A stretch of DNA of 64,000 bases from Deinococcus sp. KSM4-11 (GCF_004801415.1 NZ_SSNX01000011.1:62001-126000), one strand, 5' to 3'; positions 43,900 through 55,457 are shown, counted from the stretch's first letter. Notes: a model not told the origin generated them from the letters alone. A program made the numbers and translations.

Positions 43900-46233
43900 T
43901 CAGTGCTCCAGCACCACATGAGGCAGCCGGCGATCCATCCACTTCGGCAGCCACCAGTTCCACCGGCCCGCCAGTTTCAGGAAGCTGGGCACCAGGATGA
44001 GTCTCACCAGGGTGGCGTCGAGCACCACGGCCACGGCGAGGCCCAGGCCGATGCTCATGCTGGCCACGACCCGCCCGAAGATGAATGCGGTGAAGACGAT
44101 GAACATGATGATCGCGGCGCTGGTGATGATCCGCGCGGTGTGGCCCACCGCCTGCACGATGGCCTCGTCGTTGTCTCCGGAGCGCAGGTATTCCTCCTGC
44201 ACGCGGGACAGCAGGAAGATCTCGTAGTCCATGCTCAGGCCGAACATCACGGCGAACAGCAGCACGGGCAGGGTGGCGTCGAGCACGCCCACGTCCTGTG
44301 GAAAGCCCAGAGCCTTTGCAAGAAAGCCGTCCTGCACGACCAGCGTGACCACACCCACGGCGGCGCCGACGGTCAGGGCGTTCATCAGGATGCTTTTCAG
44401 GGGGATCAGCAGCGAGCGGAAGGCGATCATCAGCAGCACGAAGGTGCCGATGAACACGGCGGCGATCACGGTGGGCAGGGTGGACGTGATGGCGCGGCTC
44501 CATTCCTGCCCGCCGATGGGTGCGCCGCCCAACCGGTAGGTGTACCCGCTGGCGTCCAGCGCGGCGCGGAGCATCGCCTCGAAGGCGGGAATCTGCTCGG
44601 CTTTCAGGGTATCGGTGGGAATGACGGTCACGCGCAGGTAGGTGCGGTCTGCGCTGAAGGAGCGCCGCGTGAGGGTATTCAGGGCCGCAATACCATCGGT
44701 GCCGGAGCCCCCGGTGCCGGCGAGATCCGCCGGGGTCACGAATGGGCTCAGGACGCCCTTCACGCCGGGCAGGGCGCGCAGGGTCTTCACCGTGGCCTGG
44801 AACTTCGCCCGATCCGGCGGTGTGTACCGCTGTCCCTTCAAATCGAGGATCACCTCAAACTGGCTCAGCAGGCCGCCCGCACCCAACTTACGCACATCAG
44901 CCAGGGCGTCGCGGCTTTCCAGGCCGGGCGTCAGGCCCCACGCGCCCGCGTAGCCGGTGCGCATGCCGAAGGCGGGCACGGCGAGCAGCAGCAGGAAGGC
45001 CGCGCCACCCAGCAGTCCCAGCCACGGCCGGGCCGTGACGCGCCGCGCGAAGGCCGTCCAGAAGGTGCTGGCCCCGCCGCCCTGCGCCCAGGGCACGGTC
45101 ACGATGTGCGGGGCGTTCACGCGTTCGCCCAGGATCGTGAACAGGGCGGGCAGCGCAGTCAGGCTGGCCAGCACGGTCAGGAGCACGGCCAGCACCCCGC
45201 CGATGCCCAGCGAGCGGATCACCTCCACGGGCGGCACGATCAACCCGGCCATGGCAATGGCGACCGTGGAGCCGCTGAAGGCCACGCTGCGCCCGGCGGT
45301 CAGCACCGTGCGGTACGCGGCGGCGGCGCTGTCCCCAGCCCTTCCAGGCACGGCACTCCGCTCCGGCATTGCCGGGACAACACCGGCAGCGCCTCCACTG
45401 CGGCCACGCCGGATCGCGGATACTCGCTCCGCTCGGTCAGCTGCGCTGACGTCCGTCTTCAGTTCCTCCCTGAACCGGTTGACCATCAGCAGGGCGTAGT
45501 CGATGCCGGCGCCCAGGCCGAGCATGGTGATCACACTCTGCGCGAAGGTGCTGACCTCGGTCACGCGGGTCAGACCGTACAGGCCCGCCATGGCGACCGT
45601 GATGCTCAGCACGCCCACGACCAGGGGCAGGCCGGTGGCGACCAGCGCCCCGAACACCACCACCAGCAGCAGCGCGATCAGGGGCAGGGCGGTCAGTTCG
45701 CTGCGTTTGGTGTCGGATTCCGCGTAGCTGGTGAAGTCGTCGGCAATGGCCTGCCCGCCGGTCACGCGGATAGTCAGGGCCGGGCCCTTTACCGTGTTCA
45801 CGTAGGCCCGCACGCGGGCCAGGGTGTCGGTCGCTCCGGCCAGCAGCGGGATCTGCGCCAGGGTCAGGGCCTCCACACCGTCTGCCGTGCGCGTCCCAAG
45901 GGTGCTGCCCGCCTGCGCGCGGATCACGCGCGTCACGCCGGGCACCTTTTCCAGGCCGGTCACGAAACGGTCGTACGCGGCCTGCCCCGCTGGCGTGGTC
46001 AGGGGCGGCGCGCTGCGCGTCAGGAGCAGCACGGTGTTGGTGTCCTTCTCGCCGAACTTGTCGCGCAGCAGGGCGGTCACGCGCGCGCTCTCGGTGTTCG
46101 TCAGGGTGCTGGGGCCGGCGCTCAGGGCACCGGGTGCGCGGGCGGCAAAGGGAATGCTGAGTAGCGCCGCCAGCGCCCACACCAGCAGCACCGCCCAGGG
46201 ATGACGGGTGACGACTCGGGCCAGGGGTTGCAC
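43900..46233 (-). CDS. MMPL/RND-family membrane transporter
   Basis: 777 residues with about 12 helices in two repeats, each with a large extracytoplasmic loop. Family features include [21 protein letters not shown] (~245-265), [10 protein letters not shown] and the second-half [19 protein letters not shown] (~705). Relatives (MmpL, YdfJ) export lipids, siderophores or drugs using the proton gradient. After VNRFREEL about 45 extra residues rich in Ala, Arg, Gly and Ser interrupt the usual short cytoplasmic loop before [15 protein letters not shown]; the DNA of this insert carries repeats. Start is GTG with TAGAGT (46240-46245) six bases upstream. Convergent with the DedA pseudogene. Confidence 0.9.
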   Translation of the reverse strand: MQPLARVVTRHPWAVLLVWALAALLSIPFAARAPGALSAGPSTLTNTESARVTALLRDKFGEKDTNTVLLLTRSAPPLTTPAGQAAYDRFVTGLEKVPGVTRVIRAQAGSTLGTRTADGVEALTLAQIPLLAGATDTLARVRAYVNTVKGPALTIRVTGGQAIADDFTSYAESDTKRSELTALPLIALLLVVVFGALVATGLPLVVGVLSITVAMAGLYGLTRVTEVSTFAQSVITMLGLGAGIDYALLMVNRFREELKTDVSAADRAERVSAIRRGRSGGAAGVVPAMPERSAVPGRAGDSAAAAYRTVLTAGRSVAFSGSTVAIAMAGLIVPPVEVIRSLGIGGVLAVLLTVLASLTALPALFTILGERVNAPHIVTVPWAQGGGASTFWTAFARRVTARPWLGLLGGAAFLLLLAVPAFGMRTGYAGAWGLTPGLESRDALADVRKLGAGGLLSQFEVILDLKGQRYTPPDRAKFQATVKTLRALPGVKGVLSPFVTPADLAGTGGSGTDGIAALNTLTRRSFSADRTYLRVTVIPTDTLKAEQIPAFEAMLRAALDASGYTYRLGGAPIGGQEWSRAITSTLPTVIAAVFIGTFVLLMIAFRSLLIPLKSILMNALTVGAAVGVVTLVVQDGFLAKALGFPQDVGVLDATLPVLLFAVMFGLSMDYEIFLLSRVQEEYLRSGDNDEAIVQAVGHTARIITSAAIIMFIVFTAFIFGRVVASMSIGLGLAVAVVLDATLVRLILVPSFLKLAGRWNWWLPKWMDRRLPHVVLEH
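45422..45436 (-). repeat. Short CGAGCGGAGCGAG repeat, copy 3, inside the MMPL gene
   Basis: Reverse complement of the 15 bases at 17732-17746. It lies in the in-frame insert of the MMPL gene, next to two short palindromes (45363-45375 and 45436-45450). Confidence 0.5.
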
Positions 46234-46298
46234 GCCTGGACTCTAGAGCAGAGGGACAGGAACACCGTAAGCGTCACCCAGGAGGGAGCCAGGGCAGC

Positions 46299-47078
46299 TC
46301 AGAACAGTTCGTCCAGCATGCAGTAGTACGCGATCTTCTCCAGGTCGACCCGCTCCCTCCCGTATAAGTCGAGCAGAACCTCGCCCCACTGGGCGCCCAG
46401 GTTGTACCGGGTGCTGCGCCACGCCAGGGCCAGGTCCGCATGACGGTCGGCGATGCCGGCGCGGCCCACGTCGATCACGCCCTCGATCTGTGCGGCGTTC
46501 AGGATGAAGTTCGGCAGGCAGGCGTCGCCGTGCGTGACGACCAGCTCCTCCGCGTGGGGGCGGGTGCGGACGAGTTCGTTGAAGACGCTGGTGGCGGTGC
46601 GGCCCGCTCTCTCCTCGTCGAAGTCCGTTTCGTCCACGGTGCCCGCCTGCACCTGCTCGCGGGCCAGACGCAGGGTCACGTCCAGCGTCATGCGAAACGG
46701 GCAGTCCCGGATCGGCAGGGCGTGCAGTTCCCGCAGGGCGCGGGCCAGCAGATCCACCACGCGCTCCGGGTGCAGGGTGGCGTCCGGGTCGCTCAGGGGA
46801 ATGCCGGGCAGCCGTGTCATGGCGAGGTACTCGCGTTCGGGCGTGACCTCATAGCCCACGACCTGCGGCACGGGCACGCGGCCCTGGAAGTACCGCAGCC
46901 GCTCGCGTTCCTGTTGCAGGGTCGTGACCGGGGTGCCCGCACGCTCCTGCACCTTCACCACGTACTTCGTGCTGCGCCACACGCCTGCGCCGCTCTCGCC
47001 CAGCGTGACGCGCTCCCAGCGGGCGGCCGGAAGCACGCGGCGCAGCGGTTCGGGCAGGATCAGGACGTCACCCATCAT
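46299..47078 (-). CDS. APH(3')-like aminoglycoside phosphotransferase family kinase
   Basis: 259 residues, full length for the APH(3') group. Features: N-lobe Lys in STKYVVKVQ, catalytic loop [13 protein letters not shown] (~185-197) and DFG-equivalent [22 protein letters not shown], which closely follow known APH(3') enzymes, plus the YYCMLDELF end. It transfers phosphate from ATP to a hydroxyl; whether the natural substrate is an aminoglycoside is unknown, since chromosomal relatives can have other roles. Leaderless-type start: TAGCCT (47085-47090), six bases before the ATG. No mobile element is nearby. Confidence 0.88.
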   Translation of the reverse strand: MMGDVLILPEPLRRVLPAARWERVTLGESGAGVWRSTKYVVKVQERAGTPVTTLQQERERLRYFQGRVPVPQVVGYEVTPEREYLAMTRLPGIPLSDPDATLHPERVVDLLARALRELHALPIRDCPFRMTLDVTLRLAREQVQAGTVDETDFDEERAGRTATSVFNELVRTRPHAEELVVTHGDACLPNFILNAAQIEGVIDVGRAGIADRHADLALAWRSTRYNLGAQWGEVLLDLYGRERVDLEKIAYYCMLDELF

Positions 47079-47158
47079 CGCCCGAGGCTAGCGGGACGGG
47101 CGGCGCCACTCAAGCCGGGCCGACCGCAGGAGGGGCCGGGCCGCGTAGACTGTAGGGA

Positions 47159-48043
47159 ATGAAGGTCGGACTGCTCGAATCACGCGCCGCGCGTTCCAAC
47201 GCGTACTGGACGGCGCTCCTGAAAGATCTGGGCGTCGAGGTCGCGGCGCCCAGTGTCACGGACGCCGAGGCGCTCGACATCGGCCGCGAGAGCCTGCCGG
47301 GCGAGGCGCTGGGCGTGCAGCTCGCGCTGGGCCGGATTCTGGCCCTGGGCCGCGTGGACGCCGTGCTGGTGCCGCACCTTCCGGAAGTCAACGCGGACGC
47401 GTGGGGCGAGGCGTTCACGGACCTGCTGCCCCGCCGGATCAGCGGCCTGCCCACCCTGATCGACGTGCCCGACGGCGGCCCGGAGCTGGAGGGCGCGGCC
47501 GCCGAGATCGGCCTGCGGCTCACGCAGAGCGGCGGCGGTGTCCGGCGGGCCCTGGAACGCACCCGGCCCCTGGCCGCCGGTCCGCGTGAGGACATGCCGG
47601 TGCTCGCCCGCGCGTCGCGCGCCACGGTGGCCGTGATCGGCCCGCGCGCCCTGCTGGCCGAACCGCTGCTGTCGGGCGGCCTGCGGCCCGCACTGGAGGC
47701 GCTGGGCCTGCATCCGGTGTTCAGCCATGAGCTGCCCCTGGCCGACATCATGAAACGCGCCGAGCGCCTGGAGAATCCAGGCAAGATCGCGGGCGGGGAG
47801 CGCGAACTGTTCGGCGCGGCGTCCCTGTTGTCCGGGAAGAGCGCCGTGCGGGGACTCATCATGGCCGTGCCCGCGCGGGACGGTGCAGCGGGGGCCGCCC
47901 TCGACCGCCTCGCGCGGCGCATGCACAAGCCCACGCTGACGCTTCAGGTCGAGGCCGGACAGACGGCCTTCCCGGAACTCGAGGCCTTCCGCGACGCCAT
48001 CACGCTGGGTGAGGAACAGCCCACCACCGGAGAGAACGCATGA
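47159..48043 (+). CDS. Protein of unknown function, distantly DUF2229-like
   Basis: 294 residues, cytoplasmic. It seems to have two similar halves: [27 protein letters not shown] at the start, and [31 protein letters not shown] at ~160. This pattern, with [29 protein letters not shown], recalls the D-component/DUF2229 proteins associated with 2-hydroxyacyl-CoA dehydratase activators, but their Fe-S Cys residues are absent. I regard this as a weak structural hint only. Start with TAGACT (47146-47151) seven bases upstream. Four-base overlap with the next gene. Confidence 0.65.
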   Translation: MKVGLLESRAARSNAYWTALLKDLGVEVAAPSVTDAEALDIGRESLPGEALGVQLALGRILALGRVDAVLVPHLPEVNADAWGEAFTDLLPRRISGLPTLIDVPDGGPELEGAAAEIGLRLTQSGGGVRRALERTRPLAAGPREDMPVLARASRATVAVIGPRALLAEPLLSGGLRPALEALGLHPVFSHELPLADIMKRAERLENPGKIAGGERELFGAASLLSGKSAVRGLIMAVPARDGAAGAALDRLARRMHKPTLTLQVEAGQTAFPELEAFRDAITLGEEQPTTGENA

Positions 48044-48402
48044 CCTTCTGGCGCTGGCTCACCACCCCAGACCCGGCTCCGGGCCTGACGAGCACCAAAC
48101 TGCTGAAACTCGTGGTGCGCGTGGTGCTCTTCGCCGCCATCGCGACGCTGCTCAGCACCCTGCTGAGCCTCACACCGCTCAAACCCTACCTGAACACGTG
48201 GTGGGGCAGCCTGATCTTCATCCTGATCCTGTACGTACCGCTGGCCCGCTATATGACGATCGACACGCTGCCGCGCACGCGCAGCGCGGCGCCGAGCGCG
48301 AAGGCTGGAACGGGCACGGCCTCCAGCGCGCAGCGGCGCAAGGAACGCAACCGCTTCGCCGGGGTGAAGAAAGGCCCGCCCAAGTACGGTGGCCGCCGAT
48401 AG
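48040..48402 (+). CDS. Small two-helix membrane protein
   Basis: 120 residues. Two hydrophobic segments (~23-45 and ~55-72) and a long basic C-terminal tail ([24 protein letters not shown]) that would lie in the cytoplasm. Its ATG overlaps the upstream stop (ATGA), so the two unknown proteins are probably made together and may act together at the membrane. Confidence 0.7.
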   Translation: MTFWRWLTTPDPAPGLTSTKLLKLVVRVVLFAAIATLLSTLLSLTPLKPYLNTWWGSLIFILILYVPLARYMTIDTLPRTRSAAPSAKAGTGTASSAQRRKERNRFAGVKKGPPKYGGRR

Positions 48403-48442
48403 CCTCCGGGCCTGGAGCACGGGCAGTGACCGACTGCTGGGT

Positions 48443-49117
48443 TCAGCCTTCCTCGAGCGGGTAGGTGCGGGCGGCGCGCAGGGCCAGGCCGATCAGGTAC
48501 GCGTAGAACACCGCGACGCCCAGGAAGACCAGCCAGCCGGGAAAACTGCCGATATCGGCCAGCGAGAGGGCGTCCGGGAATTCCAGCACCCAGCCCTTGG
48601 GCTGATCCAGATCGAGTTTCGCCATCCACGCCAGCAGCACGGCCGCATAGATCCACAGGTAATTGCGGCTCAGACGCCAGCCCATGGCGTCGCTGCGGCT
48701 CATGGGACTGCGCGGGCGGGCCAGTTCGGCCAGCAGCAACTGGTGCCAGCCGGGGTCGACGTTGTCGCCCAGCATGGCCGGGTAGAAGAAGCGTTCCATG
48801 ATCCGCACGCGGTGGTGCGCAATCTCGAAGGAGCGGAAGCGCCGGGCCTCCAGACGCAGGAAGAAGAAATTCATGAACATCGCGAACAGGAAGGTGGCGT
48901 GCGAGTTGTTCACGTCGCCCAGCGCGAAGCTCGCCAGACCGGCGGTGGTCACGACGGACCAGTTGGTGGTCATGTCGAGCCGCTGGCGGTACGCGGTCAT
49001 CTTGCCGACCTCGGCGCGGTACAGGTGGATCAGGGCGTTCGCGCTGTTGGTGCTGTAACTGACTTCCGTCAGGCCACCCGGCATCAGGGCGCCGATGCCG
49101 CCGCCCGTGCCGGGCAT
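48443..49117 (-). CDS. DUF2270 integral membrane protein
   Basis: 224 residues matching DUF2270: [28 protein letters not shown], a helix pair with [36 protein letters not shown] and a late [21 protein letters not shown]. About four helices. The family is of unknown function. The ATG overlaps the stop of a 12-codon frame upstream (TGATG), which itself has the leaderless-type promoter. Confidence 0.85.
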   Translation of the reverse strand: MPGTGGGIGALMPGGLTEVSYSTNSANALIHLYRAEVGKMTAYRQRLDMTTNWSVVTTAGLASFALGDVNNSHATFLFAMFMNFFFLRLEARRFRSFEIAHHRVRIMERFFYPAMLGDNVDPGWHQLLLAELARPRSPMSRSDAMGWRLSRNYLWIYAAVLLAWMAKLDLDQPKGWVLEFPDALSLADIGSFPGWLVFLGVAVFYAYLIGLALRAARTYPLEEG

Positions 49118-49155
49118 CAGCGGCGCTCCCCGCGCCAGGATCTGCAGGCGGTCAT
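49117..49155 (-). CDS. Possible 12-codon leader peptide of the DUF2270 gene
   Basis: ATG at 49155 lies six bases after a -10-like TACCCT (49162-49167), the typical leaderless spacing. Its frame ends at TGA (49117-49119), which shares one base with the DUF2270 ATG. The two starts are not in the same frame. It may couple translation of DUF2270, or the true mRNA start may lie elsewhere. Confidence 0.35.
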   Translation of the reverse strand: MTACRSWRGERR

Positions 49156-49227
49156 GCGTTCAGGGTAGCGCCGATCGTATTCGCACAGCGTGACTCCAGC
49201 CGGGCTGGACAGCGCCAGTGCCCGCCG

Positions 49228-49872
49228 TCACTGCAGGAAGGGGTTGGTGCGGCGTTCCGCGCCGACGGTGGTGCGGGCACCGTGGCCGGGGTACACGGCG
49301 GTCTCTTCCGGCAGACCCAGGAGTTCGGCGGTGATCCCCGAGATCAGCTGCGGATGGTTCCCGCCGGGCAGGTCGGTGCGTCCGATGCTGCCCTGGAACA
49401 GCGTGTCGCCCGCCAGCACGAAGCCGTCCCCGATGAAGACCACGTGGCCGGGCGCGTGGCCGGGCAGTTCGCGGGCCCGCAGGGTGAGGTCGCCCGCCGT
49501 GAACGCCTGATCCTGCGTGATGTCGTGCTCCGGGTCTGCGGGCTGGACGAAGGGCAGGTTCCAGCGTGCGGCCGACGTGCCGCCGGCACGGTAGAGGCCC
49601 AGATCCGCCGGATGCAGCCACACGGGCACCCCGAGCGCCTCGCGTACGGCCTGCACCGCCCCGATGTGGTCGAAATGCGCGTGCGTGAGTAGAATGCCGT
49701 GCACAGTCACGCCCGAATCCTGCACCAGCGCGAGAATGCGCTCGGCGTCGTCGCCCGGATCGATCAGGAAGCCCTGTCCGGCCGCGTCCGCGACCAGCAC
49801 CGCATTCTCCTGAAGGGGGCCGGTGGACTGCGGCCAGACGCGAACGGAACCATGGAGGTGGGGGGCAACCAT
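49228..49872 (-). CDS. MBL-fold hydrolase, glyoxalase II-like
   Basis: 214 residues. HxHxDH at 64-69 ([12 protein letters not shown]), [30 protein letters not shown] and [13 protein letters not shown] give the complete two-metal site of the short glyoxalase II-type family. It probably hydrolyses S-acylglutathione-like or other thioesters. Deinococcus uses bacillithiol rather than glutathione, so a bacillithiol thioester is a possible substrate (inference). Start chosen at the ATG at 49872, because TACACT (49879-49884) lies six bases upstream; a longer frame adds 12 residues. Confidence 0.9.
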   Translation of the reverse strand: MVAPHLHGSVRVWPQSTGPLQENAVLVADAAGQGFLIDPGDDAERILALVQDSGVTVHGILLTHAHFDHIGAVQAVREALGVPVWLHPADLGLYRAGGTSAARWNLPFVQPADPEHDITQDQAFTAGDLTLRARELPGHAPGHVVFIGDGFVLAGDTLFQGSIGRTDLPGGNHPQLISGITAELLGLPEETAVYPGHGARTTVGAERRTNPFLQ

Positions 49873-49926
49873 GCTCGGAGTGTAGCGGGCCGGATCGGCG
49901 TTGCTCACGGAGAAGTGGGCAAGGCA

Positions 49927-49955
49927 CCGCCCCCATTCCAGGTGAACGGGGGCGG
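49927..49955 (-). terminator. Hairpin after yegP-like gene
   Basis: Perfect 8-bp stem CCGCCCCC/GGGGGCGG (49927-49934 with 49948-49955) with a 13-base loop, downstream of the gene at 49973 on the minus strand. Confidence 0.55.
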
Positions 49956-49972
49956 GATCAGGCCGGTGGACT

Positions 49973-50293
49973 TCAGGTCTGGTCGTCGACCAGCGCCTCG
50001 GCAGCGGCGCGTTTCACACCCTGGGTGCCCTCACGCGCGGCACTGGCGCTGGAGTAGGTCTCGCTCACGCCGATGACCTGACCGTTGCTGGCCTTGAGGC
50101 TGAAGCGCAGGCCATCGTCGCTCATGGCGTAGCGGTCGTCGTTGGCGGCGTTCTGCTTGACCGAGGCGATGCCGTTCGTGGCCGCCGCCTTGGTGGTGTA
50201 GCGCTCGCTGGTCAGCACGATCTGCCCGTTCGCGGCGTGCAGGTTGAACATGAACTGATCACCGGACGCCTTGAGCACGAACTTTCCTGCCAT
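49973..50293 (-). CDS. YegP/DUF1508 tandem-repeat protein
   Basis: 106 residues made of two DUF1508 repeats (~5-52 and ~58-106), each with the order FxLKASNGQ-(V/I)-(L/I)-xxSExYxSxxAAxxGxxSVK. The family forms a compact dimer and has no established function. The ATG follows GGAGG. Single-gene unit with its own terminator. Confidence 0.88.
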   Translation of the reverse strand: MAGKFVLKASGDQFMFNLHAANGQIVLTSERYTTKAAATNGIASVKQNAANDDRYAMSDDGLRFSLKASNGQVIGVSETYSSASAAREGTQGVKRAAAEALVDDQT

Positions 50294-50363
50294 GGTGAAC
50301 CTCCAGGACGTGAAGTGTGGATCAGTTCACTCTATACCCTGGGTCTGCGGGCCCGGCAAGCCT

Positions 50364-51197
50364 TCAGGCGCGGGCGAAGGCCACGGCCGCCGCCACCTGC
50401 TCGTCGGTGGGGCGCACGCCGGTGTACAGGACAAACTGCTCGAGCGCCTGCAGGGCCACGACGTCCAGCCCCGTCACGACGGCCCGGCCCTGGGCGCGGG
50501 CCTCCACGATCAGGGGCGTCTCGCTGGGCAGGGCGACCACGTCGAACACGGTGCTGGCCAGCGCGATCTGGGCGGGCGTGAAGGCGGCGACGTGCTCGTC
50601 CGGGCCGCCCGCCATGCCGATCGGCGTGACGTTCACGAGCAGGTCACCGGCGTGGATGTCCGGCACGTCTGGCTGCCACGTCCAGCCGCAGCGGCCGGCG
50701 AGGTCACGCCCGGCCGTCTCGTTGCGGGCCACGAGGACTCCCGTCTTGAATCCCGCGTCCCGCAGGGCGCTCGCCACGGCCTTGCCCATGCCGCCACTGC
50801 CGCGCAGCACCACCCGCGCCTGCGGATCGAGGGCATGCCGCCCGATCAGCACCTGGATGGCGGTGTAATCCGTGTTGTAGGCCTTCAGGTGCCCATCGGT
50901 GTTCACGATGGTGTTCACGGAACCGATGGCCGCCGCCGAGGCGTCCAGTTCGTCCAGCAGCGGAATCACGGTCTCCTTGAAGGGCATGCTGACCGCGCAG
51001 CCCCGGATGCCCAGCGCACGCACACCCGCCACCACGCCCGCGATGTCACGCACGCCGAAGGCCTTGTACACGTAATCCAGGCCCAGCGCCGCATACAGAT
51101 GGTTGTGGAAGCGCGAGCCGAAGGTACCCGGACGGGCCGCCACGCTCATGCACACGGTCGTGGCCCGCGTGATGTCGAGCTTGCTGGAACCGGTCAC
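50364..51197 (-). CDS. Shikimate dehydrogenase-like protein
   Basis: 277 residues, the AroE fold. An N-terminal catalytic domain is followed by [15 protein letters not shown] with the catalytic Lys, IGSVNTIVN, and a Rossmann domain opening [13 protein letters not shown], with VNVTPIGM. The N-terminus ([20 protein letters not shown]) departs from the SLSPxxHN of true AroE, as in AroE-like or YdiB-type paralogs, so reduction of shikimate itself is not certain. Its ATG overlaps the argC stop by four bases. Confidence 0.82.
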   Translation of the reverse strand: MTGSSKLDITRATTVCMSVAARPGTFGSRFHNHLYAALGLDYVYKAFGVRDIAGVVAGVRALGIRGCAVSMPFKETVIPLLDELDASAAAIGSVNTIVNTDGHLKAYNTDYTAIQVLIGRHALDPQARVVLRGSGGMGKAVASALRDAGFKTGVLVARNETAGRDLAGRCGWTWQPDVPDIHAGDLLVNVTPIGMAGGPDEHVAAFTPAQIALASTVFDVVALPSETPLIVEARAQGRAVVTGLDVVALQALEQFVLYTGVRPTDEQVAAAVAFARA

Positions 51198-52120
51198 GCG
51201 CCCCCAAGCCCCAGCATCAGGTTCAGGTTCTGCACGGCCGCGCCGCCCGCTCCCTTGCCCAGGTTGTCCAGCCGTGCGGCCAGCACCACCCGCTCACTGT
51301 CCGCCGACGCGTACACGAACACCTCCAGGTCGTTCGTGCCGTTCAGGGTCTGCGGGTCGAGCAGCTCCGGGTTGTCCGAGCTGGCGACCACGCGCACGTA
51401 GGTCTGTCCGGCGTAATGGGCGCTCAGGGCGGCATGCAGCGCTCCCGGTGTGGTGCCCAGTTCCCGCAGGTGCAGGGGAATGGTCACGGTCATGCCCTGT
51501 GCCCACGCGCCCACGTTCGGCGTGAAGATCGGCGTGCGGGTCAGGCCGCCGTAGCGCATGGTTTCCGGGATGTGCTTGTGATTCAGGCCCAGGCCGTAGC
51601 TCAGGAACGCGCCGCGCATGGGGTGAGTCAGATCCTGCTCGTGCGCGTCCACCAGCGCCCGGCCGCCGCCCGTGTACCCGCTGTAGCCCTGAATGCTGAC
51701 TGGAAAGTCCGCCGGCAGCAGGCCCGAGGCGGTCAGTGGAGCCAACAGGGCGATCGCTCCCGTGGCGTAGCAGCCGGGATTCGCCACGTGGCGCGCGTCC
51801 CGGATGCGTGCTGGCTGGTCGGCACTCAGTTCCGGGAACCCGAACACCCACGCCGGATCCACGCGGTGTGCCGTGCTGGCATCCAGCAGGCGCGCCGACG
51901 GCGCAGTCGTCAGGGCGACCGCCTCGCGCGCCGCGTCGTCGTGCAGGCACAGGATCGACACGTCCGCCGCGTTCAGCAGCTCTGCCCGCGCCGCGCTGTC
52001 CTTGCGCCGCGCCGGGTCAATGCTCAGCAGCTCGATATCCGTCCGGCCCGCCAGCCGCGAGCGGATCTGGAGGCCCGTGGTGCCCGCCTCACCGTCAATG
52101 AATACCCGTGGCCGCGACAT
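51194..52120 (-). CDS. argC: N-acetyl-gamma-glutamyl-phosphate reductase
   Basis: NADPH-dependent reduction of N-acetylglutamyl phosphate in arginine synthesis. 308 residues, the shorter (type 2) ArgC class. Features: [18 protein letters not shown] at the N-terminus, the catalytic Cys in ANPGCYATG (~113-121), [10 protein letters not shown] and the His in NHKHIPE. Start ATG at 52120 with TATGGT (52127-52132) six bases upstream; a longer frame adds 17 residues without similarity. Translationally coupled to the aroE-like gene. Confidence 0.93.
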   Translation of the reverse strand: MSRPRVFIDGEAGTTGLQIRSRLAGRTDIELLSIDPARRKDSAARAELLNAADVSILCLHDDAAREAVALTTAPSARLLDASTAHRVDPAWVFGFPELSADQPARIRDARHVANPGCYATGAIALLAPLTASGLLPADFPVSIQGYSGYTGGGRALVDAHEQDLTHPMRGAFLSYGLGLNHKHIPETMRYGGLTRTPIFTPNVGAWAQGMTVTIPLHLRELGTTPGALHAALSAHYAGQTYVRVVASSDNPELLDPQTLNGTNDLEVFVYASADSERVVLAARLDNLGKGAGGAAVQNLNLMLGLGGA

Positions 52121-52166
52121 GCCGCCACCATAACGCCCAGGTGTGCAGGTTCGTCCGGTGCGTCCA

Positions 52167-52200
52167 GACACCCGCCGCCCCTTTCGGGACAGCGGGTGTC
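52167..52200 (-). terminator. Hairpin after the large lipoprotein gene
   Basis: GACACCCGC (52167-52175) pairs with GCGGGTGTC (52192-52200), 9 bp, 20 bases after the stop of the gene at 52220 on the minus strand. Confidence 0.55.
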
Positions 52201-52219
52201 ATGGCCGGCGGGTGTGGGC

Positions 52220-54226
52220 TCAGTGCTCGCCGCTGCGAAGCTGCGTGATCCGGGTGCCCCAGTTGGCGAGTGCCGTGCGCGTGGCCCCGCACGAACCGAC
52301 GGGCGCCGTGACGTACTGCGCGAGCGTGCAGGTCTGCGCGATGTACTCGTTGGCGAACCACAGGCTGGTGCCGTCGGTGGCAGCGGCGCCGTAGTCGCCC
52401 CAGCGGGGGCGGAGCGGGGTGCCGTAGGCCTTGTAGCCGCTGAATCCGTCCTGCGTGCCGACTCCTTCGGCGGCCACGCGCACCGGCGTGGCGCCGTCCT
52501 CGCTGAGACCGAAGTACGCGGCGCTGGGGTGGTGGTCGGTGCCGACCAGGGTGGCGCCCACGGCGGCCCGGCCGTCCGTGGTCACGGCCACGGTCGGGTA
52601 CAGCAGGTTGTTGCCGGACACGCTCACGACGCCCTGCCGGACGACCTTGGCATCGGCTTTGTTCTTGTTCGTCTGGGGCTTCAGGATGAACCACGCGGCC
52701 CCGGTACGGTCTGTGCCGTTGTCATTGACGGCGGTTCCCAGGGTCGTCCAGAGTTTGCCGTCGGCGTACATGACCTGCTGCACGCGGCTGTCCCCGCTGT
52801 CGATCGGCGAGAGCACCTCGTTGTGGGCGGGTTCTGTCGTGAACAGGTATCGCCAGCAGCCGGGGCCGAAGGGTGTGGCGAGGGTGGTGTCATTGATGCA
52901 CTGCCCGAGCGGGAAGGTGCCGGGTCTCTGGGTGGCGGCGGGCGGCACGGCGTAGCTGTTCACGCGAACCGTTCCGGCGTTCAGGGCAAGATCCGGGGTG
53001 GCGCTGTCCAGGGACTTGGTGTTGGTCAGGCCCCACACGACCAACTGGTCGCTGACGCCACTGTCCGCGAACACGGCCAGCGAGCTCACGAAGTACTCGG
53101 TGCCGTGCGAGCGGGCCTGGTTGTCGTCCTCGCCGCGTCCGCCGGGCGTGATCGACGGCATGAGCGTAAAGGCCGGCTGCGGACTGGTCACGTCGGTCAG
53201 GTTGAAGTTGACGACGGTCAGGGTGGAGGCTCCAGCCACCAGTTTCGCCTTGGGCAGCGCGTAGATCTCGACGCCGTTGAAGTCACCTGTGACCAGCGAG
53301 AACTCGTTGGTGGTGAGGTACACGCCGCTCGCGTTCATGCCCAGGTGCGGGTAGTCGCCCAGGCAGGGGCAGTTGCCGTGGTTGGGGGTGCCGTCTGTGC
53401 CGTCGTTGTGCACGGGCAGGCGGTAGATCGTCCACGCGCCGGTAGGGTCGCTGGTGCGGCTCACGGCCAGGTCGAGGGTGTTCTTACCGGTCAGGTTTCC
53501 ACTCGCGGGATCGACGCCCAGGGTGTCGGTCAGGTGGAACCAGCGGCGGGTGTCCGGATCGTAGTGGCAGCTCGGGTCGAACAGGTTGGGGCCGGAGACG
53601 CCCGTGATCCGGTTGATGGCCGCCGGGTAGCCGTTGAAGGTGTTGAGGTCGACCGGTGGGGTGCGGGGGGCGCCGCTGGTGCTGTACACGCGCAGAACAG
53701 AGTTCACCGTCTCCAGCACCGAGCCGTTGCCCACGCACAGGCCCTGATCCGGCGGCTCGTTGCTGAACTGGTTGCCGCCATTGGCGGTGCGGGTGTCGCG
53801 GTGGTTCAGGCCGTTGAAGGACAGGGCCAGGGTGGGCGCGCTGCTAACCTTCAGGGCTCCGAAGGCCGCCGTGCTTACACCCTTCCCGGGGTGGGTGCCC
53901 GGCAGGCGGCGGTTCACTCCGCCCTGGAAGCGCCGGGAGGGCAGCGCCTGGGCGCTCAGGGTGTCGGCCTCACCCCCGGACGGCCCGTCGGCGATATTCG
54001 CGGTCGGCCCGAATTCCGGATTCTGGAGGGCTCCTCCGGCGGGCGCGGCGGACTGCAGCGACGAGCTTCCCGCCGCCTTCAACTGGAGCACGGTGGGCGG
54101 CGAGGTCACGGCCTGCGAGTCGAGGACGGCCGTGTCCTGGGCCACCTGCAGACTCGCCGGACTTCCACAGGCGACGAGGCTGACACTCAGGGCCACTCCG
54201 GCGGCCCACTTCCACGGTCTGTGCAT
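52220..54226 (-). CDS. Large exported lipoprotein, probable beta-propeller
   Basis: 668 residues. Signal peptide with lipobox VACGS (Cys20), a Ser/Ala-rich linker (~20-130), then a long domain with recurring WFHLTDTL, WTIYRLPV, YLTTNEF, LVVWGLTN, LWTTLG and LWFANEY strands that suggests a beta-propeller. Several Cys (CHYDPDTRRW, CPCLGDYPH, CWRYLF) may form disulfides. SD AAGGAG precedes the ATG. No enzymatic motif is recognisable; it may be a surface protein. The gene lies between argC and argF but has no visible link to arginine synthesis. Confidence 0.75.
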   Translation of the reverse strand: MHRPWKWAAGVALSVSLVACGSPASLQVAQDTAVLDSQAVTSPPTVLQLKAAGSSSLQSAAPAGGALQNPEFGPTANIADGPSGGEADTLSAQALPSRRFQGGVNRRLPGTHPGKGVSTAAFGALKVSSAPTLALSFNGLNHRDTRTANGGNQFSNEPPDQGLCVGNGSVLETVNSVLRVYSTSGAPRTPPVDLNTFNGYPAAINRITGVSGPNLFDPSCHYDPDTRRWFHLTDTLGVDPASGNLTGKNTLDLAVSRTSDPTGAWTIYRLPVHNDGTDGTPNHGNCPCLGDYPHLGMNASGVYLTTNEFSLVTGDFNGVEIYALPKAKLVAGASTLTVVNFNLTDVTSPQPAFTLMPSITPGGRGEDDNQARSHGTEYFVSSLAVFADSGVSDQLVVWGLTNTKSLDSATPDLALNAGTVRVNSYAVPPAATQRPGTFPLGQCINDTTLATPFGPGCWRYLFTTEPAHNEVLSPIDSGDSRVQQVMYADGKLWTTLGTAVNDNGTDRTGAAWFILKPQTNKNKADAKVVRQGVVSVSGNNLLYPTVAVTTDGRAAVGATLVGTDHHPSAAYFGLSEDGATPVRVAAEGVGTQDGFSGYKAYGTPLRPRWGDYGAAATDGTSLWFANEYIAQTCTLAQYVTAPVGSCGATRTALANWGTRITQLRSGEH

Positions 54227-54348
54227 GCGTGCTCCTTCCGATCAACGGCTGACACTGGACGGACGAACATGGCAGCGGAACGAACGGCTCCCCATAGAGA
54301 CGGGAGGAGCGCCCATGAACCGGCCCCTCGGGCATCACACCGGGAAAC

Positions 54349-54383
54349 GCCCGTACTCTACCCCCAACCGGGGGAACGTACGG
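54349..54383 (-). terminator. Hairpin after argF
   Basis: Outer stem CCCGTAC/GTACGGG (54349-54355 with 54377-54383) and inner CCCCC/GGGGG (54360-54364 with 54369-54373), downstream of argF on the minus strand. Confidence 0.55.
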
Positions 54384-54411
54384 GCACGCACCGCCACACG
54401 TCCTGGATCTC

Positions 54412-55449
<1,038 letters not shown>

Positions 55450-55457
55450 AGAGGGGA

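Noticed and set aside
46299..47078. Recently acquired resistance gene
   Set aside because: Base composition and leaderless promoter match the neighbours and no mobile element flanks it.
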